Part shown: in pieces, positions 29,583 through 38,455 of the stretch
Numbering within the stretch: the stretch's first letter is position 1
Layout of the letters: each line of letters opens with the position of its first letter
Assembly: GCA_938015595.1 (NCBI GenBank)
Contig: CALLPI010000001.1
Coordinates: 62,001 to 126,000 of the forward strand
Reading direction: 5' to 3'
DNA length: 64,000 bases
From: an uncultured Saprospiraceae bacterium
Lineage (GTDB): Bacteria > Bacteroidota > Bacteroidia > Chitinophagales > Saprospiraceae
Made by a program: the position numbers and the translations under genes
Notes under the pieces: model-generated
Told to the model about the DNA's origin: nothing
Seen by the model: only the letters and a program-made list of their open reading frames with translations
The model's database searches: none

Positions 29583-32500
29583 TTAGTGTGCTTCCTTTCC
29601 ATTGAGCTTATACTCAAGTTGCAACTTTTTGATTTCGCCGAGTAGGGCGGTGTCTGCCAGTATCTTGTGTGCTTTGGAGTAGGTTTGCACGCGCAGGCGC
29701 CGGGCATTGTCCACTAATTCAATGCGGAGTTGGTGCGGGCCCTTGTGGCGTTGGCACAGCGCGTCCAGTTGGTGCACCAGGTCAGTATTGAGGCGTTCAA
29801 GAGGTATACGCAGGGTGAGGGCGTGGGTCAGTTCGGCGCTCATGCCTTCGAGGAGTTTGATTTCTTTGGGTTTGAACTCCACCTCCTCAGTGTTCCATCC
29901 TCGCTGAAAATTACCCTTGAGAAAGATGGCCTTGCCGTTTTCGAGCAGGTGCTTGAAGCGCTGGTAGTCTTCGCCAAAGAGCTTGAACTCTATGCTGGCG
30001 TTGTAGTCGCGTATTTCAAATATGCCCCATCCGTTGCCATTTTTGCTCACTTTATGCGTAGCGCGGGTTACCATGCCCGCCAGTTGCAGTTGGGGCTTTT
30101 GCCGGTGTGCTTCCAGTTGGTCGAGGCTGCAGGTGATGAAGTTTTCGATCTCCAGGCGGTAGTCGTCCAAGGGGTGGCCGCTGATGAAGATGCCGGTGAC
30201 TTCCTTTTCGCGGTCAAGTTTTTCGATCAGCGACCAAGGCTCGCACTGCGGCGGTGGCGGCTCGGGTACCATTACCTGGCCGGAGTTGCCGAAGAGGGAG
30301 CCGGAGGCCATGGCCTTTTCAGCTTGCCAGGCGTTGGCATATTTGAGCAGGCGCTCGATGAAGGAGTCGTACTTTTCGGAAGGTGCGAAGTACTGGGCGC
30401 GGTGCAGTTCGGGAAAGCAATCGAAAGCCCCGCCAAGAGCCAGGCTTTCCATCACGCGTTTGTTGATGGCTTGCAAGGGTAGGCGCTGCATGAGGTCGTA
30501 GATGCTCTTGAAAGGCCCGCCTTTACGGCGCTCCTCCAGGATGGCTTCTACCGGCCCTTCTCCTACGCCTTTGAGCGCAGAGAGGCCAAAGCGTATCTGT
30601 CCGTCTTTATTGACAGAGAAGTCGGACATACTTTCGTTGACATCGGGGCCAAGCACGGGGATGTTCATGCGGCGGCACTCACTCAGGAAGAGGGTGACCT
30701 GCTCGAGGTTGCTCTTGTTGTGGGTGAGTACTGAGGCCATGAACTCCGCTGGATAGTGGGCTTTGAGGTAGGCTGTCTGGAAGGCTACAAAAGCGTAGCA
30801 AGTAGAGTGCGACTTATTGAAGGCGTAAGAAGCGAAGGCCTCCCAGTCTTTCCAGATTTTTTCGAGAATCTCTTTGGGATGGCCATTCTGTTGGCCACCT
30901 TCCAGAAACTTAGGGTACATGGAGTCCAGCACTGCTTTTTGCTTCTTGCCCATGGCCTTGCGCAGCATGTCGGCTTGACCTTTGGTGAAGTTGGCCAGTT
31001 TCTGCGAGAGTAGCATCACTTGCTCTTGATAGACGGTAATGCCGTAGGTATCAGCGAGATAGGGCTCCATTGCCGGCAAGTCGTACGTCACTGGCTTGCG
31101 GCCGTGTTTGCGATCAATAAACTCCGGAATGTACTCCAGTGGCCCAGGCCGATACAAGGCGTTCATGGCAATGAGGTCTTCAAAGGTAGTGGGCGCCAAT
31201 TCTTTCATGTACTTTTGCATACCGGCACTTTCATACTGGAAGATGGCCACTGTTTCGCCTCGCTGGAAGAGTTCGTAGGTTTTGGCGTCGTCGAGGGGGA
31301 AGGCGTCGGGGTTAAGGCGTACGCCATGATTTTGCTCAATCATAGCCACGGCATCCTTAATGATGGAGAGCGTTTTGAGGCCGAGGAAGTCCATTTTGAG
31401 GAGGCCGGCAGCTTCGGCTACGCTGTTGTCAAACTGGGTGATGAGCATGTCGGACTCCTTGTCCACTTTGACGGGCACGTACTTAGTGATTTCATCAGGC
31501 GTAATGACCACCCCGCAGGCATGTATGCCCGTGTTGCGTACCGAGCCTTCAATTTTAGCTGCAGTTTGAATCATTTGGGCGATGTCGTCCTGATGGGTGG
31601 AGAGTTCGCGAAAGCGATAAGCTTTTTCGAGTTCTTCGCTGTTGAGTTCTTCCTTGAGCTTGGGGTCAATATCGCCAGGGGCGAGCACTTTTTTGAGGGA
31701 GGCTTTGAGGTGGTTGGGGAAGGTCTTAGCTACGCGGTCCACCTCGTTGAGCGGTATATTCATGACGCGGCCCACATCGCGCAGGGAAAGCTTGGCTGCC
31801 ATGGTGCCGTAGGTCACAATCTGAGCTACCTGGTTGCGGCCGTATTTGTCAATAACGTAGTCAATAACTTTCTGACGGCCTTCATCATCAAAGTCAATAT
31901 CAATATCGGGCATGGATATGCGCTCCGGGTTGAGGAATCGCTCGAACAGGAGATTGTACTTGATGGGGTCTATGTTGGTAATGCCGGTACAATAGGCCAC
32001 TGCTGAGCCTGCCGCCGAGCCGCGCCCTGGCCCTACGGATACGCCCATCTGCCGGGCGGTGGTGGTGAAGTCCTGTACAATGAGGAAGTAGCCTGGGTAG
32101 CCGGAGTTTTTAATGACCTCCAGCTCAAAGTTGAGCCGTTCTTCAATCTCGGGCGTGATGTGGCCGTAGCGTTTGCGGGCACCTTCAAAGGTGAGGTGGC
32201 GCAGGTATTCGTCTTGTGAAGTGAAGCCTTCAGGCAGCGGAAAGGCTGGCAGGAGCACGTCGCGGGCCAGTTGGAGGGTTTCTACTTTGTCGAAGAGTTC
32301 CATGGTATAGTCCACGGCTTGGGGTACGTCGTGGAACAAGCGGTTCATCTCGTCCTGGGTTTTGAAGTAAAAGTCGGAGCTTGGGAAGCGAAAGCGATCC
32401 TCCTGCTCGATGAGGCTGTTGGTGTTCACACACAGCAGCACGTCGTGGGAGCGCCAGTCTTCTTCCTCGAGGTAGTGGGAGTCATTGGTACAAATGACCT

Positions 32501-33131
32501 TGACTTTGTACTTTTCGGCCAGGCGCAGCAGGTGCTGGTTGACGTCTTCCTGGCTAACGCCCGTGCCGTCAATGTTTTCCATGTTGCGGTGGCGCTGGAG
32601 TTCGATGTAATAGTCTTCGCCAAAAACATCGAGCCACCACTTGAGCAGCGCCTCAGCCTTATCCAGTTTGCCATGTACAATAGCTTGGGGAATCTCGGCG
32701 CCAATGCAACAGCTGGTAGCAATCAGCCCTTCGTGGTACTGCAGCAGAAGTTCTTTGTCAATGCGGGGATATTTGCCGTACAGCCCTTCCAGAAAACTCA
32801 TAGAGCATAGCTTGGAGAGGTTTTCGTAGCCTTGTTTGTTTTTGGCCAGCAGGAGCTGGTGATAGCGCACGTCTTCCTCCCCCCTGGCGCGGGCAAAGGA
32901 CTTTTTGTGCCGGTCTTCCACCAGGTAAAACTCACAACCAACTATGGGCTTGAGGTTGCGCTTCTGAGCCTCGTTGACGAACTTGAAAGCGCCAAACATG
33001 TTGCCGTGATCTGTGAGGGCTACGCCGCGCTGGCCATCGCGCTGGGCTTTGTCCATCATGGCGGCAATGTCAGTGGCACCGTCCAGCAGGGAAAATTGCG
33101 TGTGGCAGTGCAAATGGCAGAATTCAGGCAT
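29583..33131 (-). CDS. dnaE: DNA polymerase III subunit alpha
   Basis: Replicative polymerase of 1,182 aa (E. coli 1,160). The start at 33131 gives MPEFCHLHCHTQFSLLDGA, the conserved N-terminus of the PHP domain with its HLHCH metal motif; 41 further upstream codons have no homology. The palm catalytic motif PDIDIDFDDEGR is near residues 404-415. Also visible are GPGRGSAAGSAVAY, ALYRPGPLEYIPEFIDRKHG and the fingers FNKSHSTCYAFVAFQTAYLKAHYPAEFMA. An OB-fold (QLQLAGMVTRATHKVSKNGNGWGIFEI) and a C-terminal tau-binding region follow. It is convergent with uvrC across 263 bases that hold nothing I recognise. Confidence 0.97.
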   Translation of the reverse strand: MPEFCHLHCHTQFSLLDGATDIAAMMDKAQRDGQRGVALTDHGNMFGAFKFVNEAQKRNLKPIVGCEFYLVEDRHKKSFARARGEEDVRYHQLLLAKNKQGYENLSKLCSMSFLEGLYGKYPRIDKELLLQYHEGLIATSCCIGAEIPQAIVHGKLDKAEALLKWWLDVFGEDYYIELQRHRNMENIDGTGVSQEDVNQHLLRLAEKYKVKVICTNDSHYLEEEDWRSHDVLLCVNTNSLIEQEDRFRFPSSDFYFKTQDEMNRLFHDVPQAVDYTMELFDKVETLQLARDVLLPAFPLPEGFTSQDEYLRHLTFEGARKRYGHITPEIEERLNFELEVIKNSGYPGYFLIVQDFTTTARQMGVSVGPGRGSAAGSAVAYCTGITNIDPIKYNLLFERFLNPERISMPDIDIDFDDEGRQKVIDYVIDKYGRNQVAQIVTYGTMAAKLSLRDVGRVMNIPLNEVDRVAKTFPNHLKASLKKVLAPGDIDPKLKEELNSEELEKAYRFRELSTHQDDIAQMIQTAAKIEGSVRNTGIHACGVVITPDEITKYVPVKVDKESDMLITQFDNSVAEAAGLLKMDFLGLKTLSIIKDAVAMIEQNHGVRLNPDAFPLDDAKTYELFQRGETVAIFQYESAGMQKYMKELAPTTFEDLIAMNALYRPGPLEYIPEFIDRKHGRKPVTYDLPAMEPYLADTYGITVYQEQVMLLSQKLANFTKGQADMLRKAMGKKQKAVLDSMYPKFLEGGQQNGHPKEILEKIWKDWEAFASYAFNKSHSTCYAFVAFQTAYLKAHYPAEFMASVLTHNKSNLEQVTLFLSECRRMNIPVLGPDVNESMSDFSVNKDGQIRFGLSALKGVGEGPVEAILEERRKGGPFKSIYDLMQRLPLQAINKRVMESLALGGAFDCFPELHRAQYFAPSEKYDSFIERLLKYANAWQAEKAMASGSLFGNSGQVMVPEPPPPQCEPWSLIEKLDREKEVTGIFISGHPLDDYRLEIENFITCSLDQLEAHRQKPQLQLAGMVTRATHKVSKNGNGWGIFEIRDYNASIEFKLFGEDYQRFKHLLENGKAIFLKGNFQRGWNTEEVEFKPKEIKLLEGMSAELTHALTLRIPLERLNTDLVHQLDALCQRHKGPHQLRIELVDNARRLRVQTYSKAHKILADTALLGEIKKLQLEYKLNGKEAH

Positions 33132-33186
33132 GGCAGCAGTTTTGGTAACAAACGAAAAACGCTTGGGCAGGGCATTTGTATGCGCA

Positions 33187-33194
33187 CAAAAATA
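33187..33194 (-). promoter_or_regulatory. -7 element for dnaE
   Basis: Minus-strand TATTTTTG fits TAnnTTTG, 56 bases before the dnaE ATG. No -33 TTG at usual spacing. Confidence 0.4.
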
Positions 33195-33461
33195 CGCAAA
33201 AGCACCGGAGTTTTGCCAGCGCGTAGAAATCTGCTTCTGCCCGCGCAGGCACACCGACAGGGCTTTGGCTTCCTGTTGCTTGCCATGCCGGGAGGGGAGT
33301 AGAAATGCATCCTTCAGCCATCGTAAGGCTTTTCATCGCTGCTGACGCTACACCAGCCTTTGCCGTCAGGAAAATAGGCGCCGTATCCCAATTGAACAAT
33401 ACGATAGCTACGAGCCTGTACAAACACCTGGTAGCCGCGGCACCCCGCACCGACGGCTGCT

Positions 33462-33512
33462 AAAAAATGACGCCACCCCCGCTCAAACGATCATGCAGGG
33501 GCGGCGTTTTTT
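33462..33512. terminator. Terminator of the GH5 gene (symmetrical)
   Basis: Hairpin 33470-33507: ACGCC-a-CCCC-c-GC against GC-a-GGGG-c-GGCGT with a 12-base loop, flanked by an A-run on the left and TTTTTT on the right. It can therefore terminate in both directions. On the minus strand it begins 11 bases after the GH5 stop. Confidence 0.8.
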
Positions 33513-33517
33513 GCCCT

Positions 33518-35458
33518 TCAATATTTGACGATCTTTTCCGTTCCGGACCACCTGTCTGTTTTCCAATGCAACCCATACCATCCCGGCGGGAGGGTCGAAA
33601 TATCCACGGTGGCAGCCTGGGTGAAACCACCGCGCCTGACTACCCTTCCCAACTGGTCTATCAATTGCCATTGTACCGGCAGTTGGGCATCGGATTTTAG
33701 CGCGATAAAATCTTTTGCCGGGTTGGGAGCAACGACGAGCTCCGTTTTTTTCAAAAGTTCTTGTGTGGAAGAAAAAACGCCCGTTTCATACACCAGCGCG
33801 GTGTCCAGGTTCGTCACCTGGATGTTGTCGAACCAGAAATGGACACCCTGCAACCCGCCTTGTTCAGCCACAATCTCGAACCGGTCTATGGACGTCCAGT
33901 CGAAAAGGCCTTGCGGATTGTACCAGACGCCGTCTTCCCAGGCGCCACTTTCTGTAAAATGGGAAAGCGGAATGTGCAGGTGACGCCAGCGGCCATCCCA
34001 GGCTGCATGGGAGTCGTCAATAGTTACTACCACCCGCCAGGGGCGGTCGTTGGGGTCGTCGGTGTCTGTGTCCATGAAGCGCAGGTCGAAGCTGGACCCC
34101 GGCGTATCGCCCCGCACCAAAAGGTCGAGCGCATAGCCCTGCGCTCGCAGGTAGGTCAGGTCCTTGTCAGGCCTGAAATCGAAGGCGACTACATCATACT
34201 GAGAGGCTCCCGACCAGTGCAGGCAGTAATTGCCGTTGTTGGGCAGGTCTTTTGAGTAAAAATTAACGATGCCGTCGCTGTAACTTGCGTCGAACATTTT
34301 AGGGGCTACGTAATCCGTGTAGATAAAGAACCCTGCGCTGTCCGGCTTCAAGACGAAGGGCGATTGCGTCGGAACGTTGAAACCGAGCGCTTCAAGCAGG
34401 GGCACGTTCAGGTCGTGGTCGAAGAAGCCATTGCTGTAGGGTTCGAAAAGACCAAATCCGCCGTGGTAATCCCACGTCGTCCAGGCGATGTTGTGCGCAT
34501 TGAGGTATTGGCTGACGGTTTGATACCAGAATACGCGGTCATCCGGGTTGCTGTTGAGCATGTACACGCCCATTTCGCCACAAAAAACGGGTACTTGCCG
34601 CGCTTCCCTGAACTGGATGGCGATGTCGAGGAGCGCTTGCAAATGGGCTGCCGTCCCTTCGTTGGCGTAGTTGTCGTAGGCGCCGCTTACCCAGGTACCT
34701 TCCAACGAGGGCGGCAATGGGGGCATATTGGCCGCATGGAACGGAAAAGGCATGCCGGACATCGGCTCCAGCGAAGGCTGTGTCCAGCTGGCTCCTTGGT
34801 GCGTAAATAAGAACGGATCGTAAAAATGAAAGGTATAGATCAGGTTGCTGTCGCTGTACACTGGCATGAGCGCCAGGCGGTTGTAGCTGTTCCATTCTGC
34901 GCCTCCGACGATGATCGTATGTCTGTCGTCCACTGTTCGGATGGTCGTTACTACGCTTTGTTGTATAGCATTCCACAAGGAGTCGGAAATGCCGTGTGGT
35001 TCGTTCAGAATTTCGTAATAAATCAGGTTTGAGCGGTTTTTAAAATGCTGCGCCATTTGCAGCCAGACCTTATTCAGGACGGCGCCGACGTTCGGATCGG
35101 TGTCAACTGCCGGGTCGAACGTGTGATTGTCCAAAATCAGGTGCAGGTCTAATTCTTCTGCCCAATTGACCGCTTCGTCGAGAAAGTAGAGAAACAGCGG
35201 GTCGAGGGTATAGTTCGGCGCGCCGTTGGTCATGTAGTGCAAGTTGATGGGCAGGCGAATGACGTCGCAGCCGAGGCTTTTGATTTGCTCAAAATCCTGC
35301 TTGGTGTAGCGCGTGAATGGAATCTGCTGCGCGCTATTCGCCTGAAACCAGCCCGTGAGGTTGACGCCCCGGTGAAAGGGCGTTGCAGTTTGGGCAAATA
35401 GAGACGGAACAGCAAACAAGAAGATAAGCGGTAAAAAACGGAGTGAAAACATGACCAT
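33518..35458 (-). CDS. Secreted GH5 family glycoside hydrolase (endoglucanase-like) with T9SS sorting domain
   Basis: 646 aa. The signal peptide is MVMFSLRFLPLIFLFAVPSLFAQ; a Met two codons later could also start. The GH5 catalytic domain covers about residues 25-360. The acid/base Glu153 is in YYEILNEPHG and the probable nucleophile Glu295 in VFCGEMGVYM; RLPINL and DNHTFD are also conserved. A beta-sandwich region (about 375-555, LDLLVRGDTPGSSFDLRFMD...HFWFDNIQVT) looks like a carbohydrate-binding module. The C-terminal ~80 residues (VVAPNPAKDFIALKS...DISTLPPGWYGLHW...EKIVKY) are a type A T9SS sorting domain. It probably cleaves cellulose or related beta-glucans outside the cell. A terminator follows and no PUL genes surround it. 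Confidence 0.92.
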   Translation of the reverse strand: MVMFSLRFLPLIFLFAVPSLFAQTATPFHRGVNLTGWFQANSAQQIPFTRYTKQDFEQIKSLGCDVIRLPINLHYMTNGAPNYTLDPLFLYFLDEAVNWAEELDLHLILDNHTFDPAVDTDPNVGAVLNKVWLQMAQHFKNRSNLIYYEILNEPHGISDSLWNAIQQSVVTTIRTVDDRHTIIVGGAEWNSYNRLALMPVYSDSNLIYTFHFYDPFLFTHQGASWTQPSLEPMSGMPFPFHAANMPPLPPSLEGTWVSGAYDNYANEGTAAHLQALLDIAIQFREARQVPVFCGEMGVYMLNSNPDDRVFWYQTVSQYLNAHNIAWTTWDYHGGFGLFEPYSNGFFDHDLNVPLLEALGFNVPTQSPFVLKPDSAGFFIYTDYVAPKMFDASYSDGIVNFYSKDLPNNGNYCLHWSGASQYDVVAFDFRPDKDLTYLRAQGYALDLLVRGDTPGSSFDLRFMDTDTDDPNDRPWRVVVTIDDSHAAWDGRWRHLHIPLSHFTESGAWEDGVWYNPQGLFDWTSIDRFEIVAEQGGLQGVHFWFDNIQVTNLDTALVYETGVFSSTQELLKKTELVVAPNPAKDFIALKSDAQLPVQWQLIDQLGRVVRRGGFTQAATVDISTLPPGWYGLHWKTDRWSGTEKIVKY

Positions 35459-35701
35459 GAGATGATGTTTGAAGAATGACCTCCATTGAATGAAGACGCA
35501 CTCAGGATAACAGACTCAAAAGTCGGAAAATTCTGGTTTTCGCCTTCTTTTTTGCGTCAAATAGTAGATTCGATTTACTTTCTGCTCCGTAGCACGGGGT
35601 GTGCCCCCCCACAGGGCGGTTTGTATAGCATCAACGCCGCCAGCCCTACGGGCTTTTGGCGGCGGTGGCGGCGTCGGGTTCTGTGTCGCCGCCGGTGTGT
35701 A

Positions 35702-35840
35702 GAAGCCCGTCAGGGCTGGCGCTGTTGGTGCAGCATTCGGGCGCGGTTTTATGATGTATTTCAGGGTATTTCAGCGGATTTATTTTGCATTATGGGCGGC
35801 TTTTATATTTTTGCTGCTTGAGATAGAGCCTGCTGTGCGG
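35702..35840 (+). repeat. Duplicated upstream module, copy A
   Basis: About 94% identical to 38564-38701 (copy B): roughly eight substitutions and one single-base gap over 139 bases. It starts in an AAGCCCGTCAGGGCTGGCGC repeat and ends at GCCTGCTGTGCGG. It carries a promoter-like pair, TTTTG (35783-35787), an 18-base spacer and TATTTTTG (35806-35813). Copy B stands close before the second FGE gene. Confidence 0.85.
35783..35813 (+). promoter_or_regulatory. Promoter-like element in duplicated module A
   Basis: TTTTG at 35783-35787 and TATTTTTG at 35806-35813, 18 bases apart, fit -33/-7. The equivalent -7 in copy B is TACTTTTG. It lies about 395 bases before the TIR-FGE start, so it may not be the main promoter. 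Confidence 0.4.
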
Positions 35841-36064
35841 GGGTGCGTTTGTCGGGGGTGGTTTGCGCCACAAAAAGCGGCGCGCTTATACCCTCTTTCG
35901 TTGGCGCCTTTGCCGGCTTTACAGATAGCCTTTTGTTAGCTTTAAAAAATGCTGGATTTGCTGTTTGCACCATGGATTTGAAAACCCTGCGAAAAGAAAC
36001 GGAAGCAATAGCGTTCCGAAAACACATAGAAGCCCTTTAGGGCTGACCCCGTTGGTAGGCAAAG

Positions 36065-36098
36065 TTGGGCGGCTATTTCAAGTTACCCATTAATTTTG
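36065..36098 (+). promoter_or_regulatory. Promoter of the TIR-FGE gene
   Basis: TTG (36065-36067), a 23-base spacer and TAATTTTG (36091-36098). A weaker -7 match, TACCTTCG (36174-36181), lies closer to the start codon. Confidence 0.45.
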
Positions 36099-36207
36099 TT
36101 CTTGCAAAAAATTTTATAGACCCTAAAGGTGGATTTTCCGCAGAAAAGATGTTCCTGAAACCATGCCTCGAATTACCTTCGCTTCAGATTACTGAAAACG
36201 GAAGTCA

Positions 36208-38283
36208 ATGGCAGCACCGCTAAAAACTTTCATCATCTATTCCAGCCTCGACCGCGACTTGCGCGATGAGTTCCTGCAGCACCTCAAACCTCTGGAGCGT
36301 GCACAAAAAATTAGCGTCTGGAGTGATGCCGAAATCCCTCCGGGCGAGCCATGGAACAACGAAATTCAGGAAAAACTCCACGAAACAGAACTTTTCATAC
36401 CGCTCATCAGCAAAAATTTTTTCAATTCAAAGTACATCGAGGAAGTTGAACTCCCCTTTGCAGAGCAGCAGCGCAAAACGGGGCATGCTTTTGTGATTCC
36501 CGTTTTGTTGAGTGCCTGTGCTTACAAGTACGATCCCATCGTTGGGCAATTGGAGGTCATCCCCAAAGATAAGCCCATCATTTCCGCACAGGCTTGGGAA
36601 AATGCCGATGTGGCATGGGAGTATGTCATCGAAAAGATAGGCGAGCGAGCCAAGAAAATCCTCGAAGACCCCGATTTTTTGAAAAAACGGCAGGAAATTA
36701 AAGAAAAAAAAGCCGACGAAGCCGCCTGGCAAAAAGCCTTGCAAAGCGGCACCATCGCAGCATTTGAAAAGTACTTGGAAAACCCAGCGCATCACTTGCA
36801 CCGCACCGCAGCGACTCAGCGATTGGAAGCGTTAAAAATTGAACAACAAAAAGCCGCCGACGAAGCCGCCTGGCAAAGAGCCTTGCAAAGCGGCACCATC
36901 GCAGCATTTGAAAAGTACTTAGAAAACCCAGCGCACCAGCGGCACCACGTCGAAGCGACCCAGCGGCTGGAAGCCTTAAAAGCCGATGAATCTGCCTGGC
37001 AAAAAGCCTTGCAAAGCGGCACCATCGCAGCATTTGAAAAGTACTTAGAAAACCCAGCGCACCACTTGCACCGCAGCGAAGCGACCCAGCGGCTGGATGA
37101 ACTAAAAATTGAACAACAAAAAGCCGCCGACGAAGCCGCCTGGCAAAAAGCCTATCGCGCCGATACCATCGAAGCACTGGAGGCGTATTTAGCCAACCCA
37201 TCGCACCAGCTGCACCGCAGCGAAGCCACCCAGCGGCTGGAAGAGCTAAAAAAAGCCAAATCTCAACCGCCCTACCTGCGTTGGGCTGCCATCGGCATCG
37301 GCGCCCTGCTGGCGCTCTTCCTCATTGCCAGAGCCATTGGCTGTGGTGGCTGTAACAGCGAAGATGTAAAACCAATCGATCCTGTGGAGCCACCCGTGCC
37401 CGCCCCCTCGCGCCCCGACATGGTCTTCATCCGCGGCGGCACCTTCACCATGGGCTGCACGTCGGAGCAGCGGGATTGTGATGGTGATGAGTCGCCGACG
37501 TTTAAGGCGACGGTGTCGGATTTTTATTTGAGTCGGTACGAGGTGACTAATGAATCCTTTGTTGAATTTTTAAATTCAATTAGTAATAAGATTGCCCTTG
37601 ACGGTAACGGAGATCGGGTGAGTTTAAATGGGAATCCTATTTTTGATAATTTTTGCGGAGATAGAAAGGGAGGGTGTAGCGGTTTTGAAGAGATGATTGA
37701 ATACGACAATGGAACGAGGCCTGGTGGTAGGTTTAAGGTGGTTAGCGGCTATGCCAAGCATCCTGTAGTATTAGTTTCATGGTACGGTGCGGTGGAGTAC
37801 TGCAACTGGCTGAGCGATCGAGAGGGTTTGCGGAAGGTTTATACGATCAGAGGGAGAGAGGTTGAGGCGGATTGGAGCGCGAACGGCTATCGTTTGCCAA
37901 CGGAGGCGGAGTGGGAGTATGCGGCACGGGGAGGTGTGCAGTCCAAAGGGTACAAATATGCGGGCAGCGATAATTTGGACGAGGTGGCTTGGTATTTGAA
38001 AAATTCGGGCAGAAAAACACATCCTGTGGGAGAGAAAAAGCCCAACGAGTTGGGTTTGCACGACATGTCGGGCAATGTGTGGGAGTGGTGCTGGGATTGG
38101 AAAGATGCTTACAGTTCTGGTGCGAAGACGAATCCGCGGGGACCGGAGAAGGGCTCGTTCCGCGTGCTTCGCGGCGGCTCGTGGTACTACCTCGCCGAGT
38201 ACTGTCGCGTGTCGAATCGGAACGACCACGATCCGGGCAACCGCGCCGGCTACGGCGGCTTTCGCGTGGCCCTCGTCCCTTAG
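36208..38283 (+). CDS. TIR domain - repeat - transmembrane - FGE-sulfatase domain protein with putative DGR variable region
   Basis: 691 aa. Residues 1-150 form a TIR domain (KTFIIYSSLDRDLRDEFLQHL; KISVWSDAEIPPGEPW; ELFIPLISKNFFNSKYIEEVELPFAEQ), with Glu81 where TIR NADases have the catalytic Glu. Residues 169-350 are four near-identical helical repeats of the type ADEAAWQKALQSGTIAAFEK. A transmembrane helix (about 357-378, IGIGALLALFLIARAIG) precedes an FGE-sulfatase/SUMF1 domain (404-691: MVFIRGGTFTMGC, YRLPTEAEWEYAARGG, MSGNVWEWCWDW, RVLRGGSW, GFRVAL). The paired active-site Cys of true FGE are not both present, so it is probably a binding domain with C-type-lectin fold. The last ~30 residues look like a DGR variable repeat compared with the next gene. 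Predicted topology: TIR inside, FGE outside. Function in defence or signalling is inferred. Confidence 0.88.
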   Translation: MAAPLKTFIIYSSLDRDLRDEFLQHLKPLERAQKISVWSDAEIPPGEPWNNEIQEKLHETELFIPLISKNFFNSKYIEEVELPFAEQQRKTGHAFVIPVLLSACAYKYDPIVGQLEVIPKDKPIISAQAWENADVAWEYVIEKIGERAKKILEDPDFLKKRQEIKEKKADEAAWQKALQSGTIAAFEKYLENPAHHLHRTAATQRLEALKIEQQKAADEAAWQRALQSGTIAAFEKYLENPAHQRHHVEATQRLEALKADESAWQKALQSGTIAAFEKYLENPAHHLHRSEATQRLDELKIEQQKAADEAAWQKAYRADTIEALEAYLANPSHQLHRSEATQRLEELKKAKSQPPYLRWAAIGIGALLALFLIARAIGCGGCNSEDVKPIDPVEPPVPAPSRPDMVFIRGGTFTMGCTSEQRDCDGDESPTFKATVSDFYLSRYEVTNESFVEFLNSISNKIALDGNGDRVSLNGNPIFDNFCGDRKGGCSGFEEMIEYDNGTRPGGRFKVVSGYAKHPVVLVSWYGAVEYCNWLSDREGLRKVYTIRGREVEADWSANGYRLPTEAEWEYAARGGVQSKGYKYAGSDNLDEVAWYLKNSGRKTHPVGEKKPNELGLHDMSGNVWEWCWDWKDAYSSGAKTNPRGPEKGSFRVLRGGSWYYLAEYCRVSNRNDHDPGNRAGYGGFRVALVP
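36712..37257 (+). repeat. Four in-frame tandem repeats in the TIR-FGE gene
   Basis: Units at 36712-36855, 36856-36981, 36982-37125 and 37126-37257, coding for 48, 42, 48 and 44 residues. The first three are almost identical at the DNA level (GCACCATCGCAGCATTTGAA is shared), which implies recent duplication or gene conversion; the fourth is more diverged. The 42-residue unit lacks the IEQQKA linker. Confidence 0.9.
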
Positions 38284-38353
38284 TTTGGTGGCTTGCACAT
38301 CTTGCCATGCCCCTGGAGCTAAGGGTAGCAGGCAGGGTTTAAGCGAGCCGGAA
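38161..38353 (+). other. Putative DGR variable repeat A with 3' flank
   Basis: Coding bases 38161-38283 (RVLRGGSW to the stop) plus 70 bases after it. The first 24 bases are identical to 39763-39786. Then 14 codons between 38185 and 38259 differ from copy B, mostly at positions 1 and 2. The conserved end GFRVAL and the 3' flank starting TTTGGTGGCTTGCACATC are again nearly identical. This is the layout of a variable repeat with its downstream homing sequence. The template and reverse transcriptase are not in the window. Confidence 0.6.
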
Positions 38354-38455
38354 GGAGGGAAAGCCAAGCGGAGCCGGAGGCGAGCGGGCTTTCCCGCCTT
38401 GCGGCGAGCGGTGTTTGGGTGGCGAGTGTTTAGAAATGGTGGTGCGAATGGATGA

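Larger units (their letters stand above)
33132..33517. other. Intergenic region dnaE-GH5 gene with a possible coding remnant
   Basis: 386 bases holding the dnaE -7 element, a strong terminator (33462-33512) and a short minus-strand frame (33314-33490). That frame contains a protein-like stretch, GYQVFVQARSYRIVQLGYGA then YFPDGKGWCSVSSDEKPYDG, before a stop at 33314-33316. It has no upstream ATG before a stop codon inside the terminator, so it looks like the 3' remnant of a lost gene. No family is recognised. Confidence 0.35.
35459..36207. other. Repeat-rich intergenic region upstream of the TIR-FGE gene
   Basis: 749 bases between the divergent GH5 and TIR-FGE genes. It contains three copies of the AAGCCC(N)AGGGCTGGC repeat: 35632-35656 inverted, 35702-35730, and 36006-36058. 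It also holds the 139-base duplicated module 35702-35840, and two promoter-like sites (35783-35813; 36065-36098). A 22-codon frame MDLKTLRKETEAIAF... (35971-36039) runs into the last repeat and is probably fortuitous. Confidence 0.6.

Noticed and set aside
35971-36039. 22-codon peptide gene MDLKTLRKETEAIAF...
   Set aside because: Half of it is encoded by a copy of the dispersed repeat, and other copies give similar chance peptides; no ribosome binding site or conservation argument.
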